This document shows, piece by piece, positions 1 through 8,194 of a stretch of 64,000 nt of DNA (position 1 is the first letter of the stretch; every line of letters begins with the position of its first letter). The position numbers and the translations under genes are program-made. Below the pieces are notes generated by a model. It saw only the letters and a list, made by a program, of their open reading frames with translations. It had not been told where the DNA came from and searched no databases. Origin of the DNA: a bacterium (GTDB lineage: Bacteria > Joyebacterota > Joyebacteria > Joyebacterales > Joyebacteraceae); assembly GCA_029990205.1 (NCBI GenBank), contig JAPEKQ010000001.1, positions 1 through 64,000 of the forward strand, given 5' to 3'.

Positions 1-166
1 GTCGTGCCGACAGCTTGGCGGTTCGCTCCGCGAACTGCAGGTGTCGTGCCGACGGCTTGGCGGTTCTCTTCGAGAACTGCAGGTGTCGTGCCGACGGCTT
101 GGCGGTTCTCTTCGAGAACTGCAGGTGTCGTGCCGACGGCTTGGCGGTTCTCTTCGAGAACCGCGG
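1..166 (+). repeat. Tandem 42-base hairpin repeat, four units
   Basis: Four head-to-tail units: 1-40 (cut by the window edge), 41-82, 83-124 and 125-166. Each unit has a constant part, GACGGCTTGGCGGT in units 2-4 (one base differs in unit 1), followed by a 9-bp stem with a 3-base loop. The stem is GCGGTTCGC/GCGAACTGC in unit 1, GCGGTTCTC/GAGAACTGC in units 2 and 3, and GCGGTTCTC/GAGAACCGC in unit 4. The paired changes between units keep the stem intact, so the structure is probably selected. There are no spacers, so this is not CRISPR. A related copy lies at 50520-50586 and a decayed one at 25072-25113. REP/BIME-like function is only a guess. Confidence 0.85.
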
Positions 167-201
167 GCTGAGTCGAAGGCGACAGACTCAGAAGCAGGGG
201 A

Positions 202-256
202 GCGGGGGCCGGGAAACCGGTCCCCGTTCTGCGTGTGCCGCGGCCCCCGCTTCTTT
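202..256 (+). terminator. Hairpin terminator of the gene upstream of the window
   Basis: GCGGGGGCC at 202-210 pairs with GGCCCCCGC at 242-250, followed by TTCTTT. The long loop contains a second small stem (CCGG/CCGG). It probably ends a + strand transcript entering from the left, after the repeat array. Confidence 0.55.
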
Positions 257-328
257 GGTGGCACACGGGACGGTGAACTGCTATTCTCCGCTCTCGACGA
301 GGCTTCTCCCGAGGAGACGGACGATCTC

Positions 329-994
329 ATGAATCAGACATCGGCGACTGCCGGCATGACCGGATGGGAGGCGCTCGGCGGAACGCTCTTCCGGGCGCGC
401 GGCGTGACACCGCTCATTCTCGTGGTCATCGTGCTGTTCTGGCCGACACCGGCAGGGCTTCCGCTCTCCATCCTGACCGTGGCGCTCGCGTTCATTCTCG
501 CGGGCGAGGCGATACGCCTTCACGCGGTCGGCTACGCGGGCAAGCGAACGAGGACACGCGGGACGAAGGTCAAGGAGCTCGTCACGGCCGGACCGTTCTC
601 GCACGTCAGGAACCCGCTCTACATCGGCAACTTCCTGCTCGCTCTCGGTCTGATCGTGCTCTCGCGTGTGACGTGGCTGCTCTGGGTGTTCCCGGTCCTC
701 TTCTTCTTCCAGTACGCGGCCATCATCGCCTGGGAAGAGCGCATCCTCACGAATCAGTTCGGAAGCGAGTACCGGGGGTACGTGGGCAGGGTGCCGCGCT
801 GGCTCCCGAGAATGACGCCGGCTGAACCTCGGAGTTCACACGAGCACTCGGCGAAGGTCGCATGGCAGAGCGAGCGCGACTCGCTCCGCGCGCTCATCGT
901 GCTGTTCGCGGTACTGATACTCAAACACATCCTTTGGAGCGACGTCTTCTCCTGGCCGGCCCGACAGATCGCTCAGCTGTTCGCCGGAGCGTAG
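329..994 (+). CDS. ICMT/PEMT-family membrane methyltransferase
   Basis: A 221-residue membrane protein resembling isoprenylcysteine carboxyl methyltransferase / phospholipid N-methyltransferase family enzymes. Hydrophobic segments lie near residues 25-65, 95-135 and 185-205. The family core is visible as GPFSHVRNPLYIGN followed by EERILTNQFGSEYRGY, the SAM-binding and substrate region of this fold. The reading frame stays open upstream through the repeat array, but that part is repeat-encoded. ATG 329 has a GGAGA about 12 bases upstream; ATG 356 is an alternative. The substrate cannot be told from sequence. Confidence 0.8.
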   Translation: MNQTSATAGMTGWEALGGTLFRARGVTPLILVVIVLFWPTPAGLPLSILTVALAFILAGEAIRLHAVGYAGKRTRTRGTKVKELVTAGPFSHVRNPLYIGNFLLALGLIVLSRVTWLLWVFPVLFFFQYAAIIAWEERILTNQFGSEYRGYVGRVPRWLPRMTPAEPRSSHEHSAKVAWQSERDSLRALIVLFAVLILKHILWSDVFSWPARQIAQLFAGA

Positions 995-1021
995 GGCACC
1001 CGACATGGAGGGAGCATTCCC

Positions 1022-1366
1022 ATGAAGATCATGAAATCAGAGAACAGGATCCCACAGCCGATCGAGGTCGAGGGCGCGACCGGCGTCAAGAAGGCGGGAC
1101 TCGTCACAGGCGGCGACGGTTCGCCGACGGCGGCCATGCGGCTCTTCGAACTCGCGCGCGGCGGACACACGCCGTGGCATGCACACGACTGGGAGCACGT
1201 CGTCTACGTTCTCGAGGGTGAGGGTGTCCTCAAGTCCGAGAACGGGGACGCGTCGTTCGCTGCCGGAGACTCGTTGCTTGTCGACCCGGACGAGGAACAC
1301 AACTTCGTCAACACCGGCGACGGCCCGCTCAAGTTCATCTGCGTAGTCCCGCTCAAGGGTGACTGA
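1022..1366 (+). CDS. Small single-domain cupin protein
   Basis: 114 residues forming one cupin beta-barrel. Motif 1 is GGHTPWHAHDWEHVVYVLEGEG-like, with the H-x-H pair and a downstream Glu/His. Motif 2 contains AGDSLLVDPDEEHNFVN, supplying another His. These residues normally bind one divalent metal. ATG 1022 is preceded by GGAGGGA at a good distance. It sits alone between the methyltransferase and the pyr promoter. Cupins of this kind range from isomerases to sensors, so no reaction is assigned. Confidence 0.85.
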   Translation: MKIMKSENRIPQPIEVEGATGVKKAGLVTGGDGSPTAAMRLFELARGGHTPWHAHDWEHVVYVLEGEGVLKSENGDASFAAGDSLLVDPDEEHNFVNTGDGPLKFICVVPLKGD

Positions 1367-1457
1367 GCCTTCGACCGCGGCGCGACGGGGGGAAGGCGCC
1401 CCCGCGGGGCCGCCTCGGCCACTCACGAAAAAAACACACGAATCGCTCCGAAAGAGC

Positions 1458-1486
1458 TTGCGGAACCGATGGCGCGCGCATATACT
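1458..1486 (+). promoter_or_regulatory. Sigma70-type promoter of the pyr cluster
   Basis: TTGCGG at 1458-1463 and TATACT at 1481-1486, separated by 17 bases. Transcription would begin near 1493, which places the PyrR-type loop and leader peptide in the 5' UTR of pyrB. Confidence 0.75.
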
Positions 1487-1508
1487 CCGCATCACAGACA
1501 TGAAGTGA

Positions 1509-1540
1509 CCTTTTAAACTAGCACTGCGAGGCTAGAAAGG
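1509..1540 (+). promoter_or_regulatory. PyrR-type RNA binding loop
   Basis: CCTTT (1509-1513) pairs with AAAGG (1536-1540), and CTAGC (1518-1522) with GCTAG (1531-1535). A TAAA bulge sits on the 5' side and the loop is ACTGCGAG. A lower stem, a purine-rich 5' bulge, an upper stem and a terminal loop ending in GAGG match the known PyrR binding-loop architecture. The loop carries the GAGG that would serve as ribosome-binding site for the leader ORF at 1541, so PyrR binding could block leader translation. The pyrR gene is not in this window. Confidence 0.75.
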
Positions 1541-1594
1541 GTGAAGAGAGACACAGTCATAAGGACGGGTTGTCGCCAGCAGCAGGTGGCGTGA
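1541..1594 (+). CDS. Putative pyr leader peptide
   Basis: A 17-residue ORF ([17 protein letters not shown]) from GTG 1541 to TGA 1592-1594. Its likely Shine-Dalgarno, GAGG at 1528-1531, lies in the PyrR-type loop. Its stop codon lies in the 3' arm of the terminator hairpin. A ribosome translating to the stop would melt the hairpin and allow read-through into pyrB; PyrR bound with UMP would prevent this. This reading rests on the arrangement, which resembles the published Thermus pyr leader. No conservation data were available. Confidence 0.55.
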   Translation: MKRDTVIRTGCRQQQVA

Positions 1595-1612
1595 CCCGTT
1601 TCTGTGTTTCAC
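1565..1612 (+). terminator. Attenuator terminator in the pyr leader
   Basis: ACGGGT (1565-1570) pairs with ACCCGT (1594-1599), and CGCCA (1574-1578) with TGGCG (1587-1591). The stem is followed by TTTCTGTGTTTC. It lies upstream of pyrB, not after a gene, so it is probably conditional. The leader-peptide stop codon falls inside its 3' arm. Confidence 0.65.
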
Positions 1613-1634
1613 CCTCGGCCTCGAGGAGGAGGGA

Positions 1635-2603
1635 ATGGGCTGGAGTCGTAAGCACCTCCTGGGCCTCGAGGATGTCGGCCGCGACGAGATCACCACGATC
1701 CTCGACACGGCATCGAAGTTCAGAGAGGTCCTGGACCGTCCGGTGAAGAAGGTCCCGACGTTCCGGGGGATCACGGTTGTCAATCTGTTCTTCGAGGCGA
1801 GCACGAGAACGCGCATGTCGTTCGAACTCGCCGAGAAGAGGCTCTCCGCGGATGTGATGAACTTCTCAGCGTCCACGTCGAGCCTCAAGAAGGGGGAGAC
1901 GCTCCGCGACACGGCCCGGAATATCGAGGCCATGAAGGTGGATATGGTTGTCATGCGCCACCCTTCGCCGGGCGCCCCGCACTTCCTCACAAATCACATC
2001 GACGCTTCGATCATCAACGCCGGTGACGGTCCACACGAGCACCCGACACAGGCGCTTCTCGACCTCTTCACGATGCGCGAGAACGTCGGCGACCTCCAGG
2101 GAAAGCGGGTCACCATAGTCGGTGACATCGTGCACTCGCGGGTCGCGCGGTCGGACATCTGGGGACTCGTGACGATGGGCGCTACGGTCACGCTCTGCGG
2201 ACCGAAGACGTTCATGCCGGCAGAGGTCGAGGCGATGGGTGTCACGGTGAGCCACGACATTCGCGAGGCCACGGCAGACGCCGATATCGTCAACATCCTT
2301 CGCATTCAGCGCGAGCGACAGGAGGGCTGCTTCCTCCCGAGCCTGCGCGAGTACACGGATCTCTTCGGGATCGACAGCGACCGGCTCGCCGCGATGCGGC
2401 CGGACGTTCTGATCATGCACCCCGGGCCGATCAACCGGGGCGTCGAACTCGCGCCCGATGTCGCCGACGGACCACGCTCCGTCATTCTCGACCAGGTGAC
2501 GAACGGAGTCGCGGTCCGAATGGCCGTTCTCTACCTCCTCTCGCGCGTCCGCGCTTCGGAGCGCGTCGACGAGCCGGAGATCCTCGCGGAGGTGACCATA
2601 TGA
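1635..2603 (+). CDS. pyrB: Aspartate carbamoyltransferase catalytic chain
   Basis: 322 residues, normal length. It condenses carbamoyl phosphate with aspartate, the first committed step of UMP synthesis. The carbamoyl-phosphate motif STRTR is at residues 56-60 (context [19 protein letters not shown]), and HPTQALLD lies near residue 134. ATG 1635 follows GAGGAGGAGGGA. Its stop overlaps the pyrC start (ATATGA at 2599-2604). No pyrI regulatory chain is present, so allosteric control of the E. coli type is not expected; control is more likely through the upstream leader. Confidence 0.97.
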   Translation: MGWSRKHLLGLEDVGRDEITTILDTASKFREVLDRPVKKVPTFRGITVVNLFFEASTRTRMSFELAEKRLSADVMNFSASTSSLKKGETLRDTARNIEAMKVDMVVMRHPSPGAPHFLTNHIDASIINAGDGPHEHPTQALLDLFTMRENVGDLQGKRVTIVGDIVHSRVARSDIWGLVTMGATVTLCGPKTFMPAEVEAMGVTVSHDIREATADADIVNILRIQRERQEGCFLPSLREYTDLFGIDSDRLAAMRPDVLIMHPGPINRGVELAPDVADGPRSVILDQVTNGVAVRMAVLYLLSRVRASERVDEPEILAEVTI

Positions 2604-3946
2604 AGCGCATGATCCTCAGAGGCGGACGAGTCATCGATCCGGCCTCGAACACCGACGCGACGCTCGACGTCCTCATCGCCGACGGCGCGATCGCGGAGAT
2701 CGGAAGCTCGATCGACGCGGCGGACGCGACCGAGATCGACGTGAGCGGACTGGTCGTGGCCCCCGGGCTCGTGGACATCCACGTTCACCTGAGGGAACCG
2801 GGTCGTGAGGACGAGGAGACCATAGCGAGCGGGACGCACGCCGCTGTCCACGGTGGAGTGACCACGGTCGCCGCCATGCCCAACACCGAGCCCGCCATCG
2901 ACGACCCATCCTGGGTCGAGTACGTACGGGCGCGAGGCAGGGAGGCTACGGTCCACCCGATCGCCGCGATCACCATGGGCCGCGAGGGCAAGACGCTGAC
3001 AGGGATGGCGGAACTGGAGGCCGCGGGCGCGGTCGCCTTCTCCGACGACGGCTGTTCGGTGTTGAGCGCCAACGTGATGCGACGCGCCCTCGAGTACGCG
3101 AGCATGGTCGGCCGACCGGTCATCGCGCACTGCGAAGACCCGGCCCTGGTGGGACACGGGGTCATGCACGAAGGCCTCGCATCAACACGCGCCGGACTGA
3201 GACCGATACCGGCCGCGGCCGAGGAGGTCATGGTCGCGCGCGACATCATCCTGGCAGCTGACACCGGAGCCCGGCTACACATCGCGCACGTCTCGACCGC
3301 CGGCTCGGTCGAACTCGTCCGGAGAGCGAAGGCCGACGGCGTCCCGGTGACCTGCGAGACCTGTCCTCACTACTTCAGCCTCACCGACGATGATGTGAGA
3401 TCGTACGACACGAGCCTGCGGGTGAATCCTCCGCTCAGGACGTCGGCGGACGTCGTCGCCATCATGGAGGGACTCGCCGACGGGACGATCGACGCGATCG
3501 CCAGCGATCACGCCCCGCACTCGCTCGAGGAGAAACAGGTCGAGTTCGACGCGGCCCCGCCGGGGATGATCGGACTGGAGACGCTCCTGCCCGTCACGCT
3601 CACGCATCTCGTCCACTCCGGAGCGATGACGCTCCCGGCCGCGCTCGGTCTCCTCACGTCGGGACCGGCCCGGGCGCTGGACATTCCGGGCGGCACGCTC
3701 GAGGTCGGCGTGCAGGCCGACATCGTCGTGTTCGACCCGAATACCGAGTGGACGGTCGGCGCGGACTGGTTCCGTTCGAAATCGAGGAACTCGCCCTTCG
3801 TCGGCAGGACGCTCACCGGACGCGTCCGCATGACGATCAGCCGCGGCAGGATCGTGTTCGAAGAGGAGAGTCATGACGAGGGATGTTCAGGCGGTGGTTG
3901 CGGCTCGGGGAACGCCGAGCGCGACGAGCTTGCTGTTAACGTGTAG
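2600..3946 (+). CDS. pyrC: Dihydroorotase, class I
   Basis: 448 residues. It cyclises carbamoyl-aspartate to dihydroorotate. Amidohydrolase metal ligands are visible: HVH at 61-63 (HVHLREPG), the FSDDG loop, [14 protein letters not shown] and the Asp of ASDHAPH near residue 302. The start overlaps the pyrB stop by 4 bases. The 3' end overlaps pyrK by 74 bases. That overlap encodes an unusual Cys/Gly-rich tail ([11 protein letters not shown]...) beyond the expected end of the barrel, which may have arisen by loss of an earlier stop. Confidence 0.96.
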   Translation: MKRMILRGGRVIDPASNTDATLDVLIADGAIAEIGSSIDAADATEIDVSGLVVAPGLVDIHVHLREPGREDEETIASGTHAAVHGGVTTVAAMPNTEPAIDDPSWVEYVRARGREATVHPIAAITMGREGKTLTGMAELEAAGAVAFSDDGCSVLSANVMRRALEYASMVGRPVIAHCEDPALVGHGVMHEGLASTRAGLRPIPAAAEEVMVARDIILAADTGARLHIAHVSTAGSVELVRRAKADGVPVTCETCPHYFSLTDDDVRSYDTSLRVNPPLRTSADVVAIMEGLADGTIDAIASDHAPHSLEEKQVEFDAAPPGMIGLETLLPVTLTHLVHSGAMTLPAALGLLTSGPARALDIPGGTLEVGVQADIVVFDPNTEWTVGADWFRSKSRNSPFVGRTLTGRVRMTISRGRIVFEEESHDEGCSGGGCGSGNAERDELAVNV

Positions 3947-4742
3947 GCTCCTGACGCAGTTCGAGACAGTGGAGCCGGGCCAGTTCGTGCACGTCGACAC
4001 CGGACCCGAACGCACGTTCAGACGACCGTTCTCCGTCGCGGGTGTCACACCCGCGGGAGAAGTGGAGCTCCTCATCGAGCTCCGGGGCGGGGGCACGCGC
4101 GCGCTGGCAGAGCTCCCGGTCGGAGCATCACTGACGATGATGGGACCGCTCGGCCGCGGGTTCACGCTGGTCGATGCCCGAGCCGCCGGAGCCCCTTCGC
4201 GAGCCGCCGAAAGCGATCCGCGAGCGGCCGGAGCTGCCCCGCGAGCGGCCGGAGCTGCCCCGCGAGCAGCCGTCGTAGCGGGCGGTATCGGCGTCGCCGG
4301 CGTTCGGCTTCTCGCGCAGCGCCTGTTCGAGAGCGGAGTGGACACATCGCTGTTCGTCGGAGCCCGCACTGCGGACGCGCTGCTCGATGCGACGCTCCCG
4401 GAACCCGACGCAGTCCGTGTCGCGACCGACGACGGCTCGAGGGGGTTCCACGGCACGGTCTGTGATCTCTTCACGGCCGAGTCTGTGGACCTGCCTGGGA
4501 ACACCACCGTCTACGGGTGCGGACCGCGCGCCATGCTGGACGCGCTGGCCGTCGTCGCGGGAGAGCGCGGCATGGCGTGCGAGCTCTCGTTGGAGGAGAT
4601 GATGGCCTGCGGCGTGGGCGCCTGCCGAGGATGCGTCGTCTCGACGGTCGACGGATACCGGACCGTGTGTAAGGACGGGCCGGTCTTCAACGCATCGGTC
4701 CTGGTCCCGGAGGGAAGCGCGATGGAGGTCGCCGGTGGTTGA
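3873..4742 (+). CDS. pyrK: Dihydroorotate dehydrogenase electron transfer subunit
   Basis: 289 residues, longer than typical PyrK (about 250-260). It passes electrons from PyrD FMNH2 through FAD and a 2Fe-2S centre to NAD+. Visible are the FAD-domain RRPFSVAG, the NAD-domain GGIGVAGVRLLA, and C-terminal cluster cysteines in MACGVGACRGC plus VCKDGPVF. ATG 3873 has a GGAGAG site although it lies inside pyrC. Between the FAD and NAD domains is an Ala/Arg/Pro-rich linker from a 21-base tandem repeat. The partner pyrD follows with an 8-base overlap. Confidence 0.93.
   Translation: MTRDVQAVVAARGTPSATSLLLTCRLLTQFETVEPGQFVHVDTGPERTFRRPFSVAGVTPAGEVELLIELRGGGTRALAELPVGASLTMMGPLGRGFTLVDARAAGAPSRAAESDPRAAGAAPRAAGAAPRAAVVAGGIGVAGVRLLAQRLFESGVDTSLFVGARTADALLDATLPEPDAVRVATDDGSRGFHGTVCDLFTAESVDLPGNTTVYGCGPRAMLDALAVVAGERGMACELSLEEMMACGVGACRGCVVSTVDGYRTVCKDGPVFNASVLVPEGSAMEVAGG
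4180..4263 (+). repeat. In-frame 21-base tandem repeat inside pyrK
   Basis: Four 21-base units (4180-4200, 4201-4221, 4222-4242, 4243-4263); the last two are identical and a partial fifth follows. Each unit encodes a seven-residue RAA-containing, Pro-ending block. The repeat lies at the junction of the FAD and NAD domains, so it lengthens the linker without changing the frame. It looks like a recently expanded minisatellite. Confidence 0.9.
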
Positions 4743-5679
4743 CCTGTCGATCACGGTCGCGGGCCTCAAGCTCGCCACACCGCTCATGCTCGCGTCCGGC
4801 ACGGTAGGCTACGGACCGGAGTACGACGGACTCATCGACTTCACGCGGGTCGGCGCAATCGTCACGAAGACGGTGACGCCGAGACCCCGCGCGGGGAACA
4901 CGCCCCCCCGTCTCGCCGAGACGCGCGGGGGGATGCTCAACTCGATCGGGCTTGAGAACGTCGGGCTCGACGGGTTCCTCTCCGAGAAGCTGGCGGAGGC
5001 CGGGCGCCTTCCCACGCTCGTCATCGCGAGCGTCGCGGGGGAAACGCCGGACGAGTTCGCGAGCCTCTGCGAGGCCGTTGGAGAACGCGGGGAGACGGCG
5101 GGGCTGGAGCTCAACGTCTCGTGCCCCAACGTCAAGCGCGCGCGGCGACCTCTCTGGGCGGACCCCGATGGTGTCGCCGCGGTCGTCACGGCGGCGCGGC
5201 GTGCGACCGACAAGCCGCTCTTCCTGAAGCTCTCACCGAACGCGGCGGACGTCAGAAGCGTCGCGGAGGCCGGCGAGGCCGCAGGAGCGGACGCGTTGGT
5301 CGTGGCGAACACACTCCCGGGCATGCGGATCGACGTGACGACCCGAGCCCCGATGCTCGGCAACAGATTCGGAGGTCTCTCGGGACCCGCACTGCTCCCT
5401 GTGAACCTGGCGCTGGTCTGGAAGCTCTCCGACAGCGTTGGCATCCCCATCGTCGGATCGGGTGGCATCGAGCGGACGGAGGACGCACTCGAGTACATGA
5501 TGGCCGGAGCGAGCGCATTCCAGGTCGGCACGGCACTCTTCCGATCCCCCTCGGTCGTCGATCAGATCGTCGACGGCCTCGCGAAACACGCGGTCACAGA
5601 CGGAATCAACTGCCTGTCCGGATACACCGGCGCGGCAAAGGAGGTGGAGACACCATGTCAGAGAACAAGAGCAGACTGA
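4735..5679 (+). CDS. pyrD: Dihydroorotate dehydrogenase, class 1B catalytic subunit
   Basis: 314 residues, an FMN TIM barrel oxidising dihydroorotate to orotate, paired with PyrK. Family motifs include ASGTVGYGPEY, GLENVGLDGF, LELNVSCPNVK (the active-site Cys of class 1 enzymes) and the FMN phosphate region VGSGGI. GTG 4735 follows GGAGG. The 3' end runs 25 bases into pyrF. The adjacency of pyrK supports the NAD-linked class 1B type rather than a quinone-linked enzyme. Confidence 0.95.
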   Translation: MVDLSITVAGLKLATPLMLASGTVGYGPEYDGLIDFTRVGAIVTKTVTPRPRAGNTPPRLAETRGGMLNSIGLENVGLDGFLSEKLAEAGRLPTLVIASVAGETPDEFASLCEAVGERGETAGLELNVSCPNVKRARRPLWADPDGVAAVVTAARRATDKPLFLKLSPNAADVRSVAEAGEAAGADALVVANTLPGMRIDVTTRAPMLGNRFGGLSGPALLPVNLALVWKLSDSVGIPIVGSGGIERTEDALEYMMAGASAFQVGTALFRSPSVVDQIVDGLAKHAVTDGINCLSGYTGAAKEVETPCQRTRAD

Positions 5680-6356
5680 TCGTTGCGCTCGACGTCCCGT
5701 CGAGAGACGAAGCGCTCGACCTGGCGCACAGGACGGCCGAGTACACGTCGCACTTCAAGGTGGGGAGCCGCCTGTTCACGGCGGAAGGGCCGAGCTTCGT
5801 GCGTGAGCTCAAGGAGTCGGGGTACGGGGTATTCCTGGATCTCAAGTTCCACGACATCCCCAACACGGTCGGCGAGGCGGCCGCCGCGGCGACCGCGCTC
5901 GGCGTCGACATCTTCGACGTCCACGCATCCGGCGGGACGGCCATGATGAAGACCGCCGTGTCCGCGAGCCGCGAGGAAGCCGCCAGACTCGGCATCCCGG
6001 CTCCGCGGATCATCGCCATCACCGTCCTGACAAGCATGGCGTCGACCGTCGATGAGGTGCTCGCTCTGGCCGAGCGCGCCCGCGACGCCGGTCTCGACGG
6101 CGTGGTCTCGTCGGCCTGGGAGGCGCGCGCCATACGGGACGCCATGGGCCCGGACTTCATGATCGTCACACCCGGCATCCGGCCGAGCTGGGCCGCCAAG
6201 CAGGACCAGCGCAGGGTCGCGACGCCGCATGAGGCGTTCGAGAACGGAGCCGACTACATCGTCATAGGACGGCCTATCCGCAACTCGGACAAGCAGCCGA
6301 GCGAGGCGGCAAGACTCATCCTCCAGGAGTCGAGCATGGTGGAGGTGAGCGAGTGA
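5655..6356 (+). CDS. pyrF: Orotidine 5'-phosphate decarboxylase
   Basis: 233 residues, typical size. It converts OMP to UMP. The catalytic D-K-x-x-D region is seen as DLKFHDIPNTV near residue 62, with VTPGIRPSWAAKQDQRRVATP near the phosphate-binding end. ATG 5655 follows GGTGGAGA and gives the expected N-terminus (SENKSRLIVALDVPS). The much longer open frame upstream is read-through opposite pyrD. It overlaps the pyrD end by 25 bases and the pyrE start by 3 bases. Confidence 0.97.
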   Translation: MSENKSRLIVALDVPSRDEALDLAHRTAEYTSHFKVGSRLFTAEGPSFVRELKESGYGVFLDLKFHDIPNTVGEAAAAATALGVDIFDVHASGGTAMMKTAVSASREEAARLGIPAPRIIAITVLTSMASTVDEVLALAERARDAGLDGVVSSAWEARAIRDAMGPDFMIVTPGIRPSWAAKQDQRRVATPHEAFENGADYIVIGRPIRNSDKQPSEAARLILQESSMVEVSE

Positions 6357-6967
6357 CGATGACGGTGCGGGATGCCGCCATGCCGCCGCGGACCGCTGCG
6401 GCCGAACGTGCTGCCGCCATCGTCGAGGAGACCGGGGCTCAGTTCACCGGGCACTTCCGGTTGACCTCGGGACGGCACAGCGGCGAGTATTTCCAGTGCG
6501 CCAGAGTCCTCGAACGGCCGGAGCACGCTGAGGAACTCGGACGGCTTCTCGCCGACCGCTTCCGCGATGACCGCGTCGAGGTCGTCGTGGCTCCCGCTCT
6601 CGGCGGTGTCGTGATCGGCTACGAGGTCGCCCGGGCGCTCGGCGTGAGATTCCTCTTCGCCGAACGGCAGGAGGGACGGATGACGCTCCGGCGCGGGTTC
6701 ACCCTCGAGCCGCGAGAGCGTGTTCTCATCGTGGAGGACGTCGTCACGACCGGCGGCTCGGTCAAGGAGGTCGCAGAACTGACGCGCTCCGCGGGTGCGG
6801 ACGTCGTCGGGTTCGGTTTCATCGTGGACCGGAGTATGACGGACCCGGGCCTCGCGCCGCGGGCGGAGTCGCTTCTCCGACGCGTCGCCGAGAGCTATGA
6901 ACCGGAGGATTGCCCGCTCTGCAAGCAGGGGCTCCCCATCGTCAAGCCCGGGAGCCGACAGGAATAG
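6353..6967 (+). CDS. pyrE: Orotate phosphoribosyltransferase
   Basis: 204 residues. It joins orotate and PRPP to make OMP. The PRPP-binding motif is VLIVEDVVTTGGSV, preceded by FRLTSGRHSGEYFQC at the substrate end. GTG 6353 overlaps the pyrF stop (GTGA) and follows GGAGGTGAG; ATG 6359 is an alternative. The C-terminus has a CPLCKQG sequence beyond the normal domain, possibly a metal-binding half-site. Last gene of the pyrimidine part of the cluster. Confidence 0.95.
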   Translation: MTMTVRDAAMPPRTAAAERAAAIVEETGAQFTGHFRLTSGRHSGEYFQCARVLERPEHAEELGRLLADRFRDDRVEVVVAPALGGVVIGYEVARALGVRFLFAERQEGRMTLRRGFTLEPRERVLIVEDVVTTGGSVKEVAELTRSAGADVVGFGFIVDRSMTDPGLAPRAESLLRRVAESYEPEDCPLCKQGLPIVKPGSRQE

Positions 6968-7014
6968 AGACACAGCGAGAACGAGACCACGGTCACTCTT
7001 CACAGGAGGACTCG

Positions 7015-8175
7015 ATGGGGATGTACATCGGGCAGGGGAGAAAGGCGCGGCGCGCCTTCGGCTTCGACGAGGTGGCGATCGTCCCGGGCAGGACCACCAT
7101 CAACCCGGTCGAGACGGACACGACATGGCGCATCCGTGACATGGAGTTCACGGTTCCGATCCTCGCCGCGGCGATGGACGGGGTCGTGGACGTGAAGATG
7201 GCCATCCGGATGTCCGAACTCGGCGGCATCGGTGTGCTCAACCTCGAGGGCGTCCAGACGCGCTATCCGGACCCGGGCGAGGTGCTCGGACGGATCGCGG
7301 GAGCCACGCCCGAGGAGGCGACACACCTCGTCCAGGAGCTCTACAAGCCGGAGATCCAGGAAGACCTCGTCGGCAAGCGGGTCCAGGAGATCAAGGACGC
7401 CGGGGCCATCGCCGCCGTGTCAGCCACACCCATTCGGGCTCAGCGATTCGGCAAGCTCGCCGAGGAGGCGGGAGCCGACATCTTCGTCGTGCAGTCGACG
7501 GTCGCGACGATCGACCACATCTCCACGCAGTACAAGACGCTCGACCTTCAGTCGTTCATCGACTCGATGTCCATCCCCGTGATCGTCGGCAACTGTGTCA
7601 CGTACGACGTCACGCTCGATCTGATGGAAGCCGGAGCCGACGCCGTGCTCGTCGGCGTCGGGCCGGGAGCCGCGTGCACGACGCGCGGCGTCCTCGGTAT
7701 TGGCGTCCCGCAGGTCACGGCGACGGTGGACGCGGCTGCCGCGCGGGACTTCTACTACAAGCGTACCGGGAAGTACGTGCCGATCCTCACCGACGGCGGG
7801 ATGGACACCGGCGGCGACGTCTGCAAGGCGTTCGTCTCCGGCTCCGACGCCGTCATGATCGGCTCCGCGATGGCGCGCGCGAAGGAAGCGCCGGGGAGCG
7901 GGTACCACTGGGGCATGTCCACGCCGCACGGCGACCTGCCTCGCGGCGCCAGGGTCAAGACCGGCACCTCCGGCACGCTCAAGGAGATCGTCCTCGGTCC
8001 GGCCAGGACCGACGACGGGACGCAGAACTTCGTCGGCGCGATCAAGACATGCATGGGATCGGTGGGCGCCAAGAACATCTTCGAGTTCCAGCAGGCCGAG
8101 CTCATCATCGCCCCGTCGATCAGATCGGAGGGCAAACTGATGCAGCAGAGCCAGCACGTGGGAATGTACCGGTAG
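7015..8175 (+). CDS. guaB3: GuaB3-family IMP dehydrogenase-related protein
   Basis: 386 residues, a TIM-barrel IMP dehydrogenase/GMP reductase relative without CBS domains. Visible are the catalytic-loop Cys in [17 protein letters not shown], the substrate glycine loop [15 protein letters not shown], and the [19 protein letters not shown] region typical of GuaB3. ATG 7015 follows a perfect AGGAGGA; the frame is open further upstream over the pyrE end, but without a site. With guaA directly downstream, oxidation of IMP to XMP is likely. GuaB3 proteins differ from canonical GuaB, so activity is inferred. Confidence 0.88.
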   Translation: MGMYIGQGRKARRAFGFDEVAIVPGRTTINPVETDTTWRIRDMEFTVPILAAAMDGVVDVKMAIRMSELGGIGVLNLEGVQTRYPDPGEVLGRIAGATPEEATHLVQELYKPEIQEDLVGKRVQEIKDAGAIAAVSATPIRAQRFGKLAEEAGADIFVVQSTVATIDHISTQYKTLDLQSFIDSMSIPVIVGNCVTYDVTLDLMEAGADAVLVGVGPGAACTTRGVLGIGVPQVTATVDAAAARDFYYKRTGKYVPILTDGGMDTGGDVCKAFVSGSDAVMIGSAMARAKEAPGSGYHWGMSTPHGDLPRGARVKTGTSGTLKEIVLGPARTDDGTQNFVGAIKTCMGSVGAKNIFEFQQAELIIAPSIRSEGKLMQQSQHVGMYR

Positions 8176-8194
8176 TCCCAGAGCGGAGGGGCAC

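Noticed and set aside
1-166. CRISPR array
   Set aside because: The 42-base units are directly joined, without variable spacers, and no cas genes are present.
41-328. N-terminal extension of the methyltransferase through the repeat array
   Set aside because: The extension is repeat-encoded and crosses a terminator hairpin; ATG 329 starts a family-sized protein.
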